7,647 nucleotides of DNA from contig VSND01000094.1 in assembly GCA_009774145.1 (NCBI GenBank), forward strand, positions 5,011 through 12,657. The letters run 5' to 3'. This DNA comes from Lachnospiraceae bacterium. GTDB lineage: Bacteria; Bacillota; Clostridia; Lachnospirales; Lachnospiraceae. Below the pieces are notes generated by a model, which had not been told where the DNA came from, did no database searches, and saw only the letters and a program-made list of their open reading frames with translations. Made by a program: the position numbers and the translations under genes. Below are positions 1 through 5,911 of the stretch, one piece after another (within the stretch, counting starts at the first letter, position 1; every line of letters begins with the position of its first letter).

Positions 1-180
1 CCTCCGACTTTCGCCCAGCCGGTCTGCATCTCGCCGCTGCTCTTCAGATAATACCACTTCCCTCCGACTTTCGTCCAGCCAATCTGCATAATGCCCTCTT
101 TATTCATATAGTACCATTTATCTTTCACTTTCAGCCAGCCGATTTTCGTTTCTTTCTTCCTTCCGTTCCATTCAATATAA
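1..180 (-). repeat. Degenerate 60-bp tandem repeats encoding 20-aa cell-wall-binding repeats
   Basis: Positions 1, 61 and 121 begin successive 60-bp units. Units 1 and 2 share the opening CCTCCGACTTTCG, then CCAGCC, and TACCA near their ends. On the minus strand each encodes a 20-residue unit of the form GW-x-KV-x-x-KWYY-x(4)-G-x-M. Units 1 and 2 are the most alike; the unit at 121-180 is more diverged and holds a frameshift. The array probably continues to the left of the window. Confidence 0.85.
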
Positions 181-837
181 TACTATCTGTCACACGATTT
201 CATCCAACCGGATATTTTCTCTGAAAGATTCTCTACTAACACACCATCATCCCGAAAACGATATTTTTTATCTCCTATTGTGTAAATACCTGATGATAAA
301 GCTTTTCCATTTTCTGTGAGAAATACCAGAATCCATTCACACAATACCAGTCTTCTGTTATCATATGACCATTCACATCAAAAGCATATATATCACCATA
401 TACGCCTGGTCTGCCACCCACATAAACAATCTTGTCTTTATACATTCTTGCATTTCTAAAATAATACCAGTATTTTCCTATATACTTCCATTCGTTATCA
501 TCACCATCATATCTGTCGGAAGAGCCAATCCATTCACCAGACTCCACATAACACCAGTTACCATCCGGTAACCATGCGGCCAGATTTATCTACCCGGTAT
601 TCTCCCCAACCCACATTTTCATCTTCTGACCGCACTTGAAACCTGCAATTTTTATACATTATCCCATCTGTCCCAAAGTAATAGTTGTGGTCTCCAACTT
701 TATGCCAGCTGTCCCTGATTACCTTTCCATCACTCACATAAAAAGTTTTTCCTTCTTCCATTTCCTTCCAGCCGTCTTCCGTGACACAAGTCTTTTTTTC
801 TGCATTCTCTTCGAGTTCTTCATTACTGTCTGTTTCA

Positions 838-846
838 CCCCCCCCC
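838..846 (-). repeat. Homopolymeric G9 tract (C9 on the plus strand) inside the choline-binding protein gene
   Basis: Nine consecutive C on the plus strand read as G9 on the coding strand and encode Gly-Gly-Gly inside the acidic linker (KEGGGETD). The tract is in frame in this sequence. Poly-G tracts of this length are classic slipped-strand sites, so this one could switch the reading frame. Confidence 0.8.
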
Positions 847-1174
847 TCCTTAATCTCTTCCTTCTGTTCCTCATCACTCTGTAATTCATCAGAGGACATT
901 TTATTCTCATCTTCAGTTTCATCCATCGGCGCCTCATCTTCGTCAAAAACATCATCTTCAGTCGGCATTGTCTCCGAATCACCCGCAGGCATTTCCAGCG
1001 CTTCCCGCTCCACATTACCTTCTTCCTCCATTTGTACAGGATCCGAATGCGGTATTTCCTCCGGTTCTGCCGCATAAGCAAAATTTCCTCCCGCAATCAT
1101 CGCTGCCGCAACAACTCCGGCAAAAACTTTTCCCATCTTTCTGCTACATCTGTTTCCATGTACCATATTCACGT

Positions 1175-1180
1175 CTCCTC
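1175..1180 (-). promoter_or_regulatory. Ribosome binding site that decides the start of the choline-binding protein
   Basis: GAGGAG lies 8 bases before the ATG at 1164-1166, but only 2 bases before an in-frame GTG at 1170-1172. The ATG (MVHGNRCSRKMGK) is therefore the better start. Confidence 0.7.
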
Positions 1181-1288
1181 TCTTACATCAGCAGCTCTAA
1201 ACAGACAAATTACTCTCATCTTCCTGATAAACCAAAACATTTCGCAGTTATACACAAAACCGTCTGTTTTTGCCCTGCTGTTTGTTAT

Positions 1289-1316
1289 AATTTACCATAA
1301 TTTTGCATTATATCAA
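1289..1316 (-). promoter_or_regulatory. Candidate promoter for the choline-binding protein gene
   Basis: TTGATA (1311-1316) and TAAATT (1289-1294) are separated by 16 bp, and a TGG precedes the -10 as an extended -10. This would give a leader of roughly 115 bases. It is the only plausible promoter I see in the 1167-1375 gap. No convincing intrinsic terminator separates this gene from the transporter gene upstream, so read-through from the operon is also possible. Confidence 0.4.
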
Positions 1317-1375
1317 TTATGCATTTTCAAGTTTCTCCCCTGAAGGAAACAATTCTCTGGTTCAACAGCAATTCT

Positions 1376-2893
1376 TTATTTTTCTTTCAAATATGCCCCC
1401 GCATCCTTAAAGAAACTCGCGGTAATCAACAGCACAATAAACCCGATCGGAAAAGCCGCAATAATTGATACAGACTGCAGGCTGTACATGGAGTTTTCTG
1501 CAAAAATCAGAGCAATCGGAAACAGAATAAACATCACAGCCCAGAAAGTCCGTACTCTCTTATCCGGTTCCGACTCCACCGAAAGCTTTTTATAGGAATA
1601 CGACGACACCACCATGGTGATGGAATCAAAAGTCGTCGAATAAAATGCAATCATCGTCACCACCAGAAGAATCAGTCCCAAACTGCTCAGAGGAAGTGTA
1701 TCAAAAATCTTCAGAATCGCTTCCGAATACGATCCCCCCTCTCCGATAAAGCCCGAAATATCCAGTCCATGTTTCATCTGCTGTGCCATCCCATAATTAC
1801 CCAGAATGATAAAAGAAGTAAATGTTCCTGCCAGTCCCCAGCTGTATCCTCCGAGCACGGTGTTTTTAATCGTTCTCCCTTTGCTGATGGTTCCGATAAA
1901 AAACGGCGTTGCCACGCACCATACCATCCAGTATGCCCAGTAATAGATGGTCCAGTTTTGCGGAAACGAGTTCTCCCTTAACGGATCCATCCACGTGGAC
2001 ATGCCGACAAAATTCTGCACCAGATTGCCAAGAGCGGAAAATCCCGTCTCCAGAATATAGACCGCCTCATTGCCTGCCAACAGCACATAGAGAAGCAGAA
2101 CAAAAAACAGATAGGCACAGTAGGAAGCAAGCTTTGAGATTCCTCTCATGCCAAACCAGACCGTCAGGGTATAAACAGCTGCAATCAGCAGAAGAATCAC
2201 GATTGTAAGGCCGGTACTGTCTGAAAGTCCAAACACCTGGCTTACCGCCGCGGAAAGCAGCGGAGTTGCAAGTGAAAATGTCGTTGCAGTTCCCGCAATC
2301 AGCGCAAAAATCGCAATCAGATCAATGATTCTCCCCCATATACCGTCTACACGTTTTCCCAACAGCGGTCTGCATGCTTCTGAAAATTTCTGTTTTTCCC
2401 GCCCGCGCACATGGAGCATAAAGCCAAATGCGACTGCAAGTACAATATAAAAACTCCAGGCAATCGGCCCCCAGTGGAACAGCGGATAAGTAGAAGCCCA
2501 TCTTTGAATTCCTCCCATTTCTTCGATGTGCCTCTCATTCGCATACAAAGCCCATTCACACAGGGAATAAAATAAAATGTCTGCGGCCATGGTAGATGTA
2601 AAAATCATCGTTCCCCACTGGAATGCAGGATACTGAGGTTTTTTTGCATTTCCAAGTCGGATCCTGCCGAATCTTGAAAAAGCCATATACATCGTACACC
2701 CGAAGATCCCGGTCCCAAGCAGCGCATAGTAGATGCCGCAGTCATCTCCCAGGAAGCCCCGGACTGCCTGAAGAATCACTGCTGACTGCTCCGGCATCGC
2801 CATAAAAACAGCACACAAAGCCATGACACCTGCCAGCGGCACTATGGTAGAAAACCAGTCAATCTGTTCTCCCAGTCGTTTTCTATCGTTCAT
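1376..2893 (-). CDS. BCCT-family transporter, probable choline uptake
   Basis: A 505-aa polytopic membrane protein of the betaine/carnitine/choline transporter family, with about 12 hydrophobic segments. The family signature on TM8 is at residues 313-341 (NWTIYYWAYWMVW, then GTISKGRT), with W319, W322 and W325 lining up with the Trp-rich substrate box. One box position usually Trp is Tyr (Y321), and the usual ARISRGRT is GTISKGRT. In the TM3 motif, normally MGIG or MGID, the sequence is MAAD (102-105). The Asp falls where BetP has Gly and H+-coupled choline carriers such as BetT have Asp, which suggests proton-coupled choline transport (inference). The start ATG overlaps the end of the cytidylyltransferase gene by 11 bases and has GAGGG 9 bases upstream, so it is co-translated with the operon. 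It probably takes the place of LicB, the choline permease of other lic loci. The family is certain; choline as substrate rests on motif and context. Confidence 0.93.
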   Translation of the reverse strand: MNDRKRLGEQIDWFSTIVPLAGVMALCAVFMAMPEQSAVILQAVRGFLGDDCGIYYALLGTGIFGCTMYMAFSRFGRIRLGNAKKPQYPAFQWGTMIFTSTMAADILFYSLCEWALYANERHIEEMGGIQRWASTYPLFHWGPIAWSFYIVLAVAFGFMLHVRGREKQKFSEACRPLLGKRVDGIWGRIIDLIAIFALIAGTATTFSLATPLLSAAVSQVFGLSDSTGLTIVILLLIAAVYTLTVWFGMRGISKLASYCAYLFFVLLLYVLLAGNEAVYILETGFSALGNLVQNFVGMSTWMDPLRENSFPQNWTIYYWAYWMVWCVATPFFIGTISKGRTIKNTVLGGYSWGLAGTFTSFIILGNYGMAQQMKHGLDISGFIGEGGSYSEAILKIFDTLPLSSLGLILLVVTMIAFYSTTFDSITMVVSSYSYKKLSVESEPDKRVRTFWAVMFILFPIALIFAENSMYSLQSVSIIAAFPIGFIVLLITASFFKDAGAYLKEK

Positions 2894-3608
2894 TTTTTCT
2901 TTCCCTCATTTCATAAGTCTTATCCAAAGCCGCCAGTTCCTCAAGATTATCAATTTCCAACACATCTCCGGGCTGCATCGGACGGATCCCCAGTTCATAC
3001 TCCTGCGGATAACAGAACATTGCCACATCATCCCAGTAAATCTGACGGTTTTTATGCTGTTCAAATTCTGTCTCCAGATGCTTCATTAACCTGTGTCCGT
3101 CCGCCGAGCTCCACCGCGAGATGCTGAACAGCTGCCATCCGCCGCTTCCTCCGCTCCTGCTGCATCCAATAATCTTTTCATCTTCCACATCCAGAAGCCA
3201 TTCTTTTGTTTCCTGATCTGTCCAGACTGCATTGTACCCGGATCTCTCAAAATCAGGGCATAAAATCTGCTGATTGTAAATGATCTGATCCCCATCCAGT
3301 ATCATGACATCCTCCAGATACTTTCTTGCCACATACAGAGAGGAGATATTATTACAGGTATCATAGTATGGATTTTCAATCAGCCTGACGCCCTCATATT
3401 CTTTCTCCAGACATCTGAATTTTTCTTTCAGGTATCCGACTACAATATAGATTTCGCTGATCCCGTTTGCCCGCAACCCCCGGATCACCGTATCAATCAT
3501 CCGCGTTCCGTTTACCTTTATCAGCGGTTTAGGAACTTCCAGAGTTACCGGACGCATCCTTTTTCCGATGCCTGCCGCCATAATCACTGCGCGTTTCACA
3601 TGATACAT
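2883..3608 (-). CDS. licC: LicC-like CTP:phosphocholine cytidylyltransferase
   Basis: A 241-aa soluble nucleotidyltransferase. It would join CTP and phosphocholine to give CDP-choline in the cytoplasm. The nucleotide-binding loop is at 8-20 (VIMAAGIGKRMRP), with the conserved Lys at 27 in VPKPL. IVVGYLKEKF (55-64), YYDTCNNISSLYVA (81-94) and the metal-binding ILDGDQ (D105, D107) follow. YWDD (191-194) and VLEIDNLEEL (217-226) close the fold. These match pneumococcal LicC in order and spacing (its IVGYLKEQF, NNFYSLY, DADN and YWDN), and the length is about normal. The start ATG lies inside the last codons of the upstream fusion gene (13-base overlap), with GGAGG 10 bases before it. Its stop overlaps the transporter start, so all three genes are one transcript. 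A related sugar-1-phosphate nucleotidyltransferase is the alternative, but the kinase neighbour makes phosphocholine the likely substrate. Confidence 0.85.
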   Translation of the reverse strand: MYHVKRAVIMAAGIGKRMRPVTLEVPKPLIKVNGTRMIDTVIRGLRANGISEIYIVVGYLKEKFRCLEKEYEGVRLIENPYYDTCNNISSLYVARKYLEDVMILDGDQIIYNQQILCPDFERSGYNAVWTDQETKEWLLDVEDEKIIGCSRSGGSGGWQLFSISRWSSADGHRLMKHLETEFEQHKNRQIYWDDVAMFCYPQEYELGIRPMQPGDVLEIDNLEELAALDKTYEMRERKNER

Positions 3609-5380
3609 GTTTTCACGTCCTCCATCTTTTCCAGTTCCTCCTGTACGATTTTATAATACTCTTTGGCATACCGGTACTGACGCAGAGAATATTCTCCGAA
3701 TTCAACACCAAGGCTCCGCTTGTATTCACACCAGTTGCTCCACAGCAGACCGCAGACCGCAATATAAGCATAAATCTTGATCCGGATCTCCCGCCTGCAT
3801 CCTTCCGGAAAGTATGCCTGAATCAGTCTGTCAATCTGCTGCCTGTCATACAGCGAATAAATACAGAACATGGCAATGTCCACATGAGGATCCTGCATGC
3901 CGGCGTACTCCCAGTCAATCAGCCGGATCTCCTGCTCCCCATCCGCCCCGGTACAGAACAGGAAGTTATCCGGCACTGCATCAATATGGGTCAACACTTT
4001 CTTTGCCGCATATTTTCTGATATAGGCCTCCAGTGAAAATATCTTTTCTCTGGTGTTTCCATAATCTCTGTAAACAGACGGCGCTCCCTTCCACAGACTT
4101 TCATAAAACGTAATCTGTCCAAACAGATCAAATTCATGTTCTACCGTCAGTTCCATCTCATGAAACCTGCGAAGTTTCTTCATACACAAAAAAATGTCCT
4201 CTTCACACAACGGATCACACACCCGGGCTCCTTCCAGAAATTCCGTAATTTTATAGCCGTTTTCCGGATTTATATAGATAATATGGTCGCAGATATCTTT
4301 TTGGGCAATCACCTGATAGACTGCTGCTTCCTGCCCTCTGTTGATCAGCTGATCGGTTCCTTCTCCCGGTATGCGCATAATATAGGTTTTCTCCCTGCAC
4401 CGAAACAAAAACGAACGGTTGGTCATGCCTTTCTTTAGAACCGTAATATTGATCACCTCTTCTGTTTTTGCATGCAGCGCTTCTGTAATAACAGTCATCG
4501 CTCCTGTTTTCAGCTGGCTGGAATTCTCATCCAGTTCCCGAAGCTGTTCATACGTATTGATCTCCACCGCATCCGCTGCAGATACTACCCTGGCAGCCAC
4601 AATCATACGGTCTTTCCGATAGAGCGCCTCTTCCCAGAACGCCCCGTCATATCTGGAATCCTGACACAGCTGACGAATCCGCCGACAGACTTCCGTCGTC
4701 TGCTCTTCCAGAAGGCAGGCAATCCCGATCATTTTATTGCCGCCCATGGAATCCGGCACTGACACCAGTTCCATTTTCCGGTTTACTCTCACAGAGCTTT
4801 CAGGATCCATTTGATCACTGACTATATACCAGGAATACAGTTCCTGTCTGCTGAATGGATTTCTCGCGCACCAGATATCACACGGAACAATATAAGTATT
4901 GGACAAATATGGAAGCATCCGCTTCAGTGTATGAAGGTTGTTCTTTGATGCATATTCCTGATTCACGATCAGCTTCACTCCATATTCATCAATCAGATAT
5001 TCATACTGTTCTTTCATAAATCCAACCACTACATGGATATCCCGAATCCCGACCTCATGCAGCTGTCGGATAATCCTCTCGATCAAAGGTTCTCCATGTA
5101 CTTCCAGAAGCCCTTTGGGGGTCTCTGTGTTGATCGGGACCATACGCATTCCAAATCCTGCCGCCAGTATGACAGCATTTCGGGGCGCCTTCCGCTGAAA
5201 TTCTTCATTGGCTTTGGAAGTAAGCTGGAACTTTCCGTCCAGATATCCTTCCTCCGTCAGTGTCCGAAGCGAACGGTTTACAACCCCAAGAGAATAACCG
5301 GAAGTCTCTGCCAGTGCCCGCTGGCTGCTGTATGGTTTTGTTAATAAAGTTACTAAAATATCGCTCTCTTGTCTGTTCAT
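3596..5380 (-). CDS. licCA: Fusion: winged-helix DNA-binding domain + LicC-like nucleotidyltransferase + LicA-like choline kinase
   Basis: A 594-aa cytoplasmic protein with three parts. Residues 1-60 form a MarR/winged-helix-like domain (helix-turn-helix about 18-47, then a short wing). Residues 68-290 are a nucleotidyltransferase resembling LicC: LAAGFGMRM (72-80), TPKGLLEV with K89, VVVGFMKEQYEYL, NQEYASKNNLHTL, and FWEEALY, which corresponds to LicC YWDN. Residues 297-590 are a choline/ethanolamine kinase: MTNRSFLF and YIMRIPGEGT (343-352 region), the phosphotransferase motif H465-x-D467 to N472, and the metal-binding D489-W-E491. It would phosphorylate choline with ATP and perhaps also make CDP-choline. 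LicC-LicA fusions are known, for example in treponemes; the HTH is an addition. In the nucleotidyltransferase the first Asp of the usual DxD is Pro (VPCDIW, D168 kept), so its activity is uncertain. It is first in the operon, with AGGAG 6 bases before the ATG. The HTH may bind the inverted repeat in its own promoter (inference). Confidence 0.87.
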   Translation of the reverse strand: MNRQESDILVTLLTKPYSSQRALAETSGYSLGVVNRSLRTLTEEGYLDGKFQLTSKANEEFQRKAPRNAVILAAGFGMRMVPINTETPKGLLEVHGEPLIERIIRQLHEVGIRDIHVVVGFMKEQYEYLIDEYGVKLIVNQEYASKNNLHTLKRMLPYLSNTYIVPCDIWCARNPFSRQELYSWYIVSDQMDPESSVRVNRKMELVSVPDSMGGNKMIGIACLLEEQTTEVCRRIRQLCQDSRYDGAFWEEALYRKDRMIVAARVVSAADAVEINTYEQLRELDENSSQLKTGAMTVITEALHAKTEEVINITVLKKGMTNRSFLFRCREKTYIMRIPGEGTDQLINRGQEAAVYQVIAQKDICDHIIYINPENGYKITEFLEGARVCDPLCEEDIFLCMKKLRRFHEMELTVEHEFDLFGQITFYESLWKGAPSVYRDYGNTREKIFSLEAYIRKYAAKKVLTHIDAVPDNFLFCTGADGEQEIRLIDWEYAGMQDPHVDIAMFCIYSLYDRQQIDRLIQAYFPEGCRREIRIKIYAYIAVCGLLWSNWCEYKRSLGVEFGEYSLRQYRYAKEYYKIVQEELEKMEDVKTCIM

Positions 5381-5419
5381 GTAAATCTCCTATATCATTT
5401 TCGTGAACATCTGTATATT

Positions 5420-5448
5420 AAAATAGCACAGGTGCTGTCTGTTGTCAA
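5420..5448 (-). promoter_or_regulatory. Promoter of the phosphocholine operon
   Basis: A perfect -35 TTGACA (5443-5448), a 17-bp spacer and an extended -10 TGC-TATTTT (hexamer 5420-5425) match a sigma-A promoter. The predicted start near 5413 gives a leader of about 33 bases before the fusion gene. It is the only strong promoter before the three overlapping genes. Confidence 0.75.
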
Positions 5449-5462
5449 GACAATACCTGTGC
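5426..5462. promoter_or_regulatory. Candidate operator: 8-bp perfect inverted repeat around the -35 box
   Basis: GCACAGGT (5426-5433) and ACCTGTGC (5455-5462) are perfect inverted repeats, with centres 29 bp apart, close to three helical turns. One arm fills the promoter spacer directly next to the -10; the other lies 6 bp upstream of the -35. A smaller palindrome, TTGTC-TT-GACAA, sits between them and covers the -35. This is repressor-operator geometry. The N-terminal HTH of the operon's first gene is the obvious candidate binder, but that link is inference. Confidence 0.6.
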
Positions 5463-5534
5463 ATATTTTCAAAGCCTTGATTCTCTGTTATCTGATTCCA
5501 AGCCAAACTCGCTGCCCTGTTTTAATCATTCCAT

Positions 5535-5854
5535 TTACAAAGAGGTAATTGTAGAGCCAAATATTACATTATTTATTATCTTTATCCTACGTAAAAAATA
5601 TATTAAAATACATCCTGCAATGAAGCATAATATATTCACTATATAATATCCTTCTGTACCTTCTTCAAATAAATAAACCGCAAATAGTTTTCCTAAAACA
5701 TGATACAAGTAAACAGGCAATGAATATTTTCCCATAAACTCAAACACCTTACTTCTTGGCAAACAAGAAGCAATACAATCATAAAATATGACAAACAAAA
5801 TGCAGATATTCATTACATAAAACATAATATTTTCTACATTCTGGTAAGAAAAAT
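5535..5854 (-). pseudogene. Acyltransferase-3-type membrane protein, C-terminal fragment downstream of the insertion
   Basis: About 103 native codons end at TAA 5535-5537. The protein is hydrophobic, with three or four membrane segments (NIMFYVMNICILFVIFYD, a segment around LYHVLGKLFAVYLF, and IVNILCFIAGCILIYFL). The motif FMGKYSLPVYLYHV matches the GK-x-SL-x-[IV]YL-x-H motif near the C-terminus of acyltransferase-3 proteins, which acylate sugars or cell-surface polymers. The first residues of the open frame running to 5891 (MGVFHPLLPLK) are encoded by the insertion-sequence end and do not belong to the gene. The matching upstream part is at 7388-7618. The fragment is AT-rich compared with the operon and the element. 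The family call is fairly sure; the acceptor substrate is unknown. Confidence 0.75.
5847..5854. repeat. Target-site duplication, left copy (AGAAAAAT)
   Basis: The eight bases directly outside the left end of the insertion sequence are identical to 7388-7395. Eight bp is the usual duplication length of ISL3 elements. Confidence 0.9.
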
Positions 5855-5876
5855 GGCTCTTCAGGGGTAATAGTGG
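5855..5876 (+). repeat. Left terminal inverted repeat of the ISL3-family element
   Basis: It begins GGCTCTTC, a typical ISL3-family terminus. It pairs with 7366-7387 at 14 of 22 positions, best in CTTC and in GTGG at the inner end. Confidence 0.75.
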
Positions 5877-5891
5877 GTGAAAAACACCCAC
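5873..5891. repeat. Perfect hairpin in the left IS end
   Basis: GTGGGTG, a 5-base loop (AAAAA), then CACCCAC gives a 7-bp perfect stem. It overlaps the inner end of the terminal repeat, 21 bases beyond the transposase stop. No U-tract follows on either strand, so it is not a standard intrinsic terminator. It could be a transposase-binding or 3'-end structure. Confidence 0.75.
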
Positions 5892-5911
5892 AACCCCAGT
5901 ATTTATGCTAA

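Larger units (their letters stand above)
1..1166 (-). pseudogene. Secreted choline-binding (cell-wall-binding repeat) protein, frameshifted; runs off the left edge
   Basis: The 5' part (558-1166) encodes a signal peptide (basic RKMGK, hydrophobic VFAGVVAAAMIAGG, likely cleavage after AYA). A very acidic Glu/Asp-rich linker follows, then cell-wall-binding repeats of the GW...YYF...G type. This frame stops at 558-560, just after GRMVTGW. The repeat pattern continues in a second frame (WLPDGNWCYVESGEWIG, to about 320) and a third (FLTENGKALSSG, to 186). It then meets TAG at 183-185, where the repeat expects Trp (DR-stop-YYI). After one more frame change near 150-160 it runs open to base 1 (GWLKVKDKWYYM, GWTKVGGKWYYL). 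I infer one extra base (or two lost) at 570-582, one base lost at 320-324 and one lost at 149-160, plus a nonsense change. In this family the repeats bind choline on teichoic acids, which fits the adjacent phosphocholine genes. Sequencing error is possible, but the four neighbouring genes of 241-594 codons are all intact. The repeat identification is secure; natural inactivation is likely. Confidence 0.85.

Noticed and set aside
1..180. Regular 60-bp spacing as a possible CRISPR array
   Set aside because: The units are coding repeats with a clear GW/WYY protein pattern. They are not identical short repeats with unique spacers.
734..1096. Arg/Lys-rich 120-codon frame on the minus strand
   Set aside because: It is the frame-shifted reading of the acidic GAA/GAT-rich linker of the choline-binding protein, and its basic composition is an artefact of that.
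1331..1350. GTTTC...GAAAC inverted repeat after the transporter gene, as a terminator
   Set aside because: The stem is only 5 bp with a 10-base loop, and no T-tract follows on either strand.
5465..5500. Repeated GATTC/AAGCC elements downstream of the acyltransferase stop, as a terminator
   Set aside because: The two halves are direct-type similarities and not complementary arms, so they do not form a stable stem.
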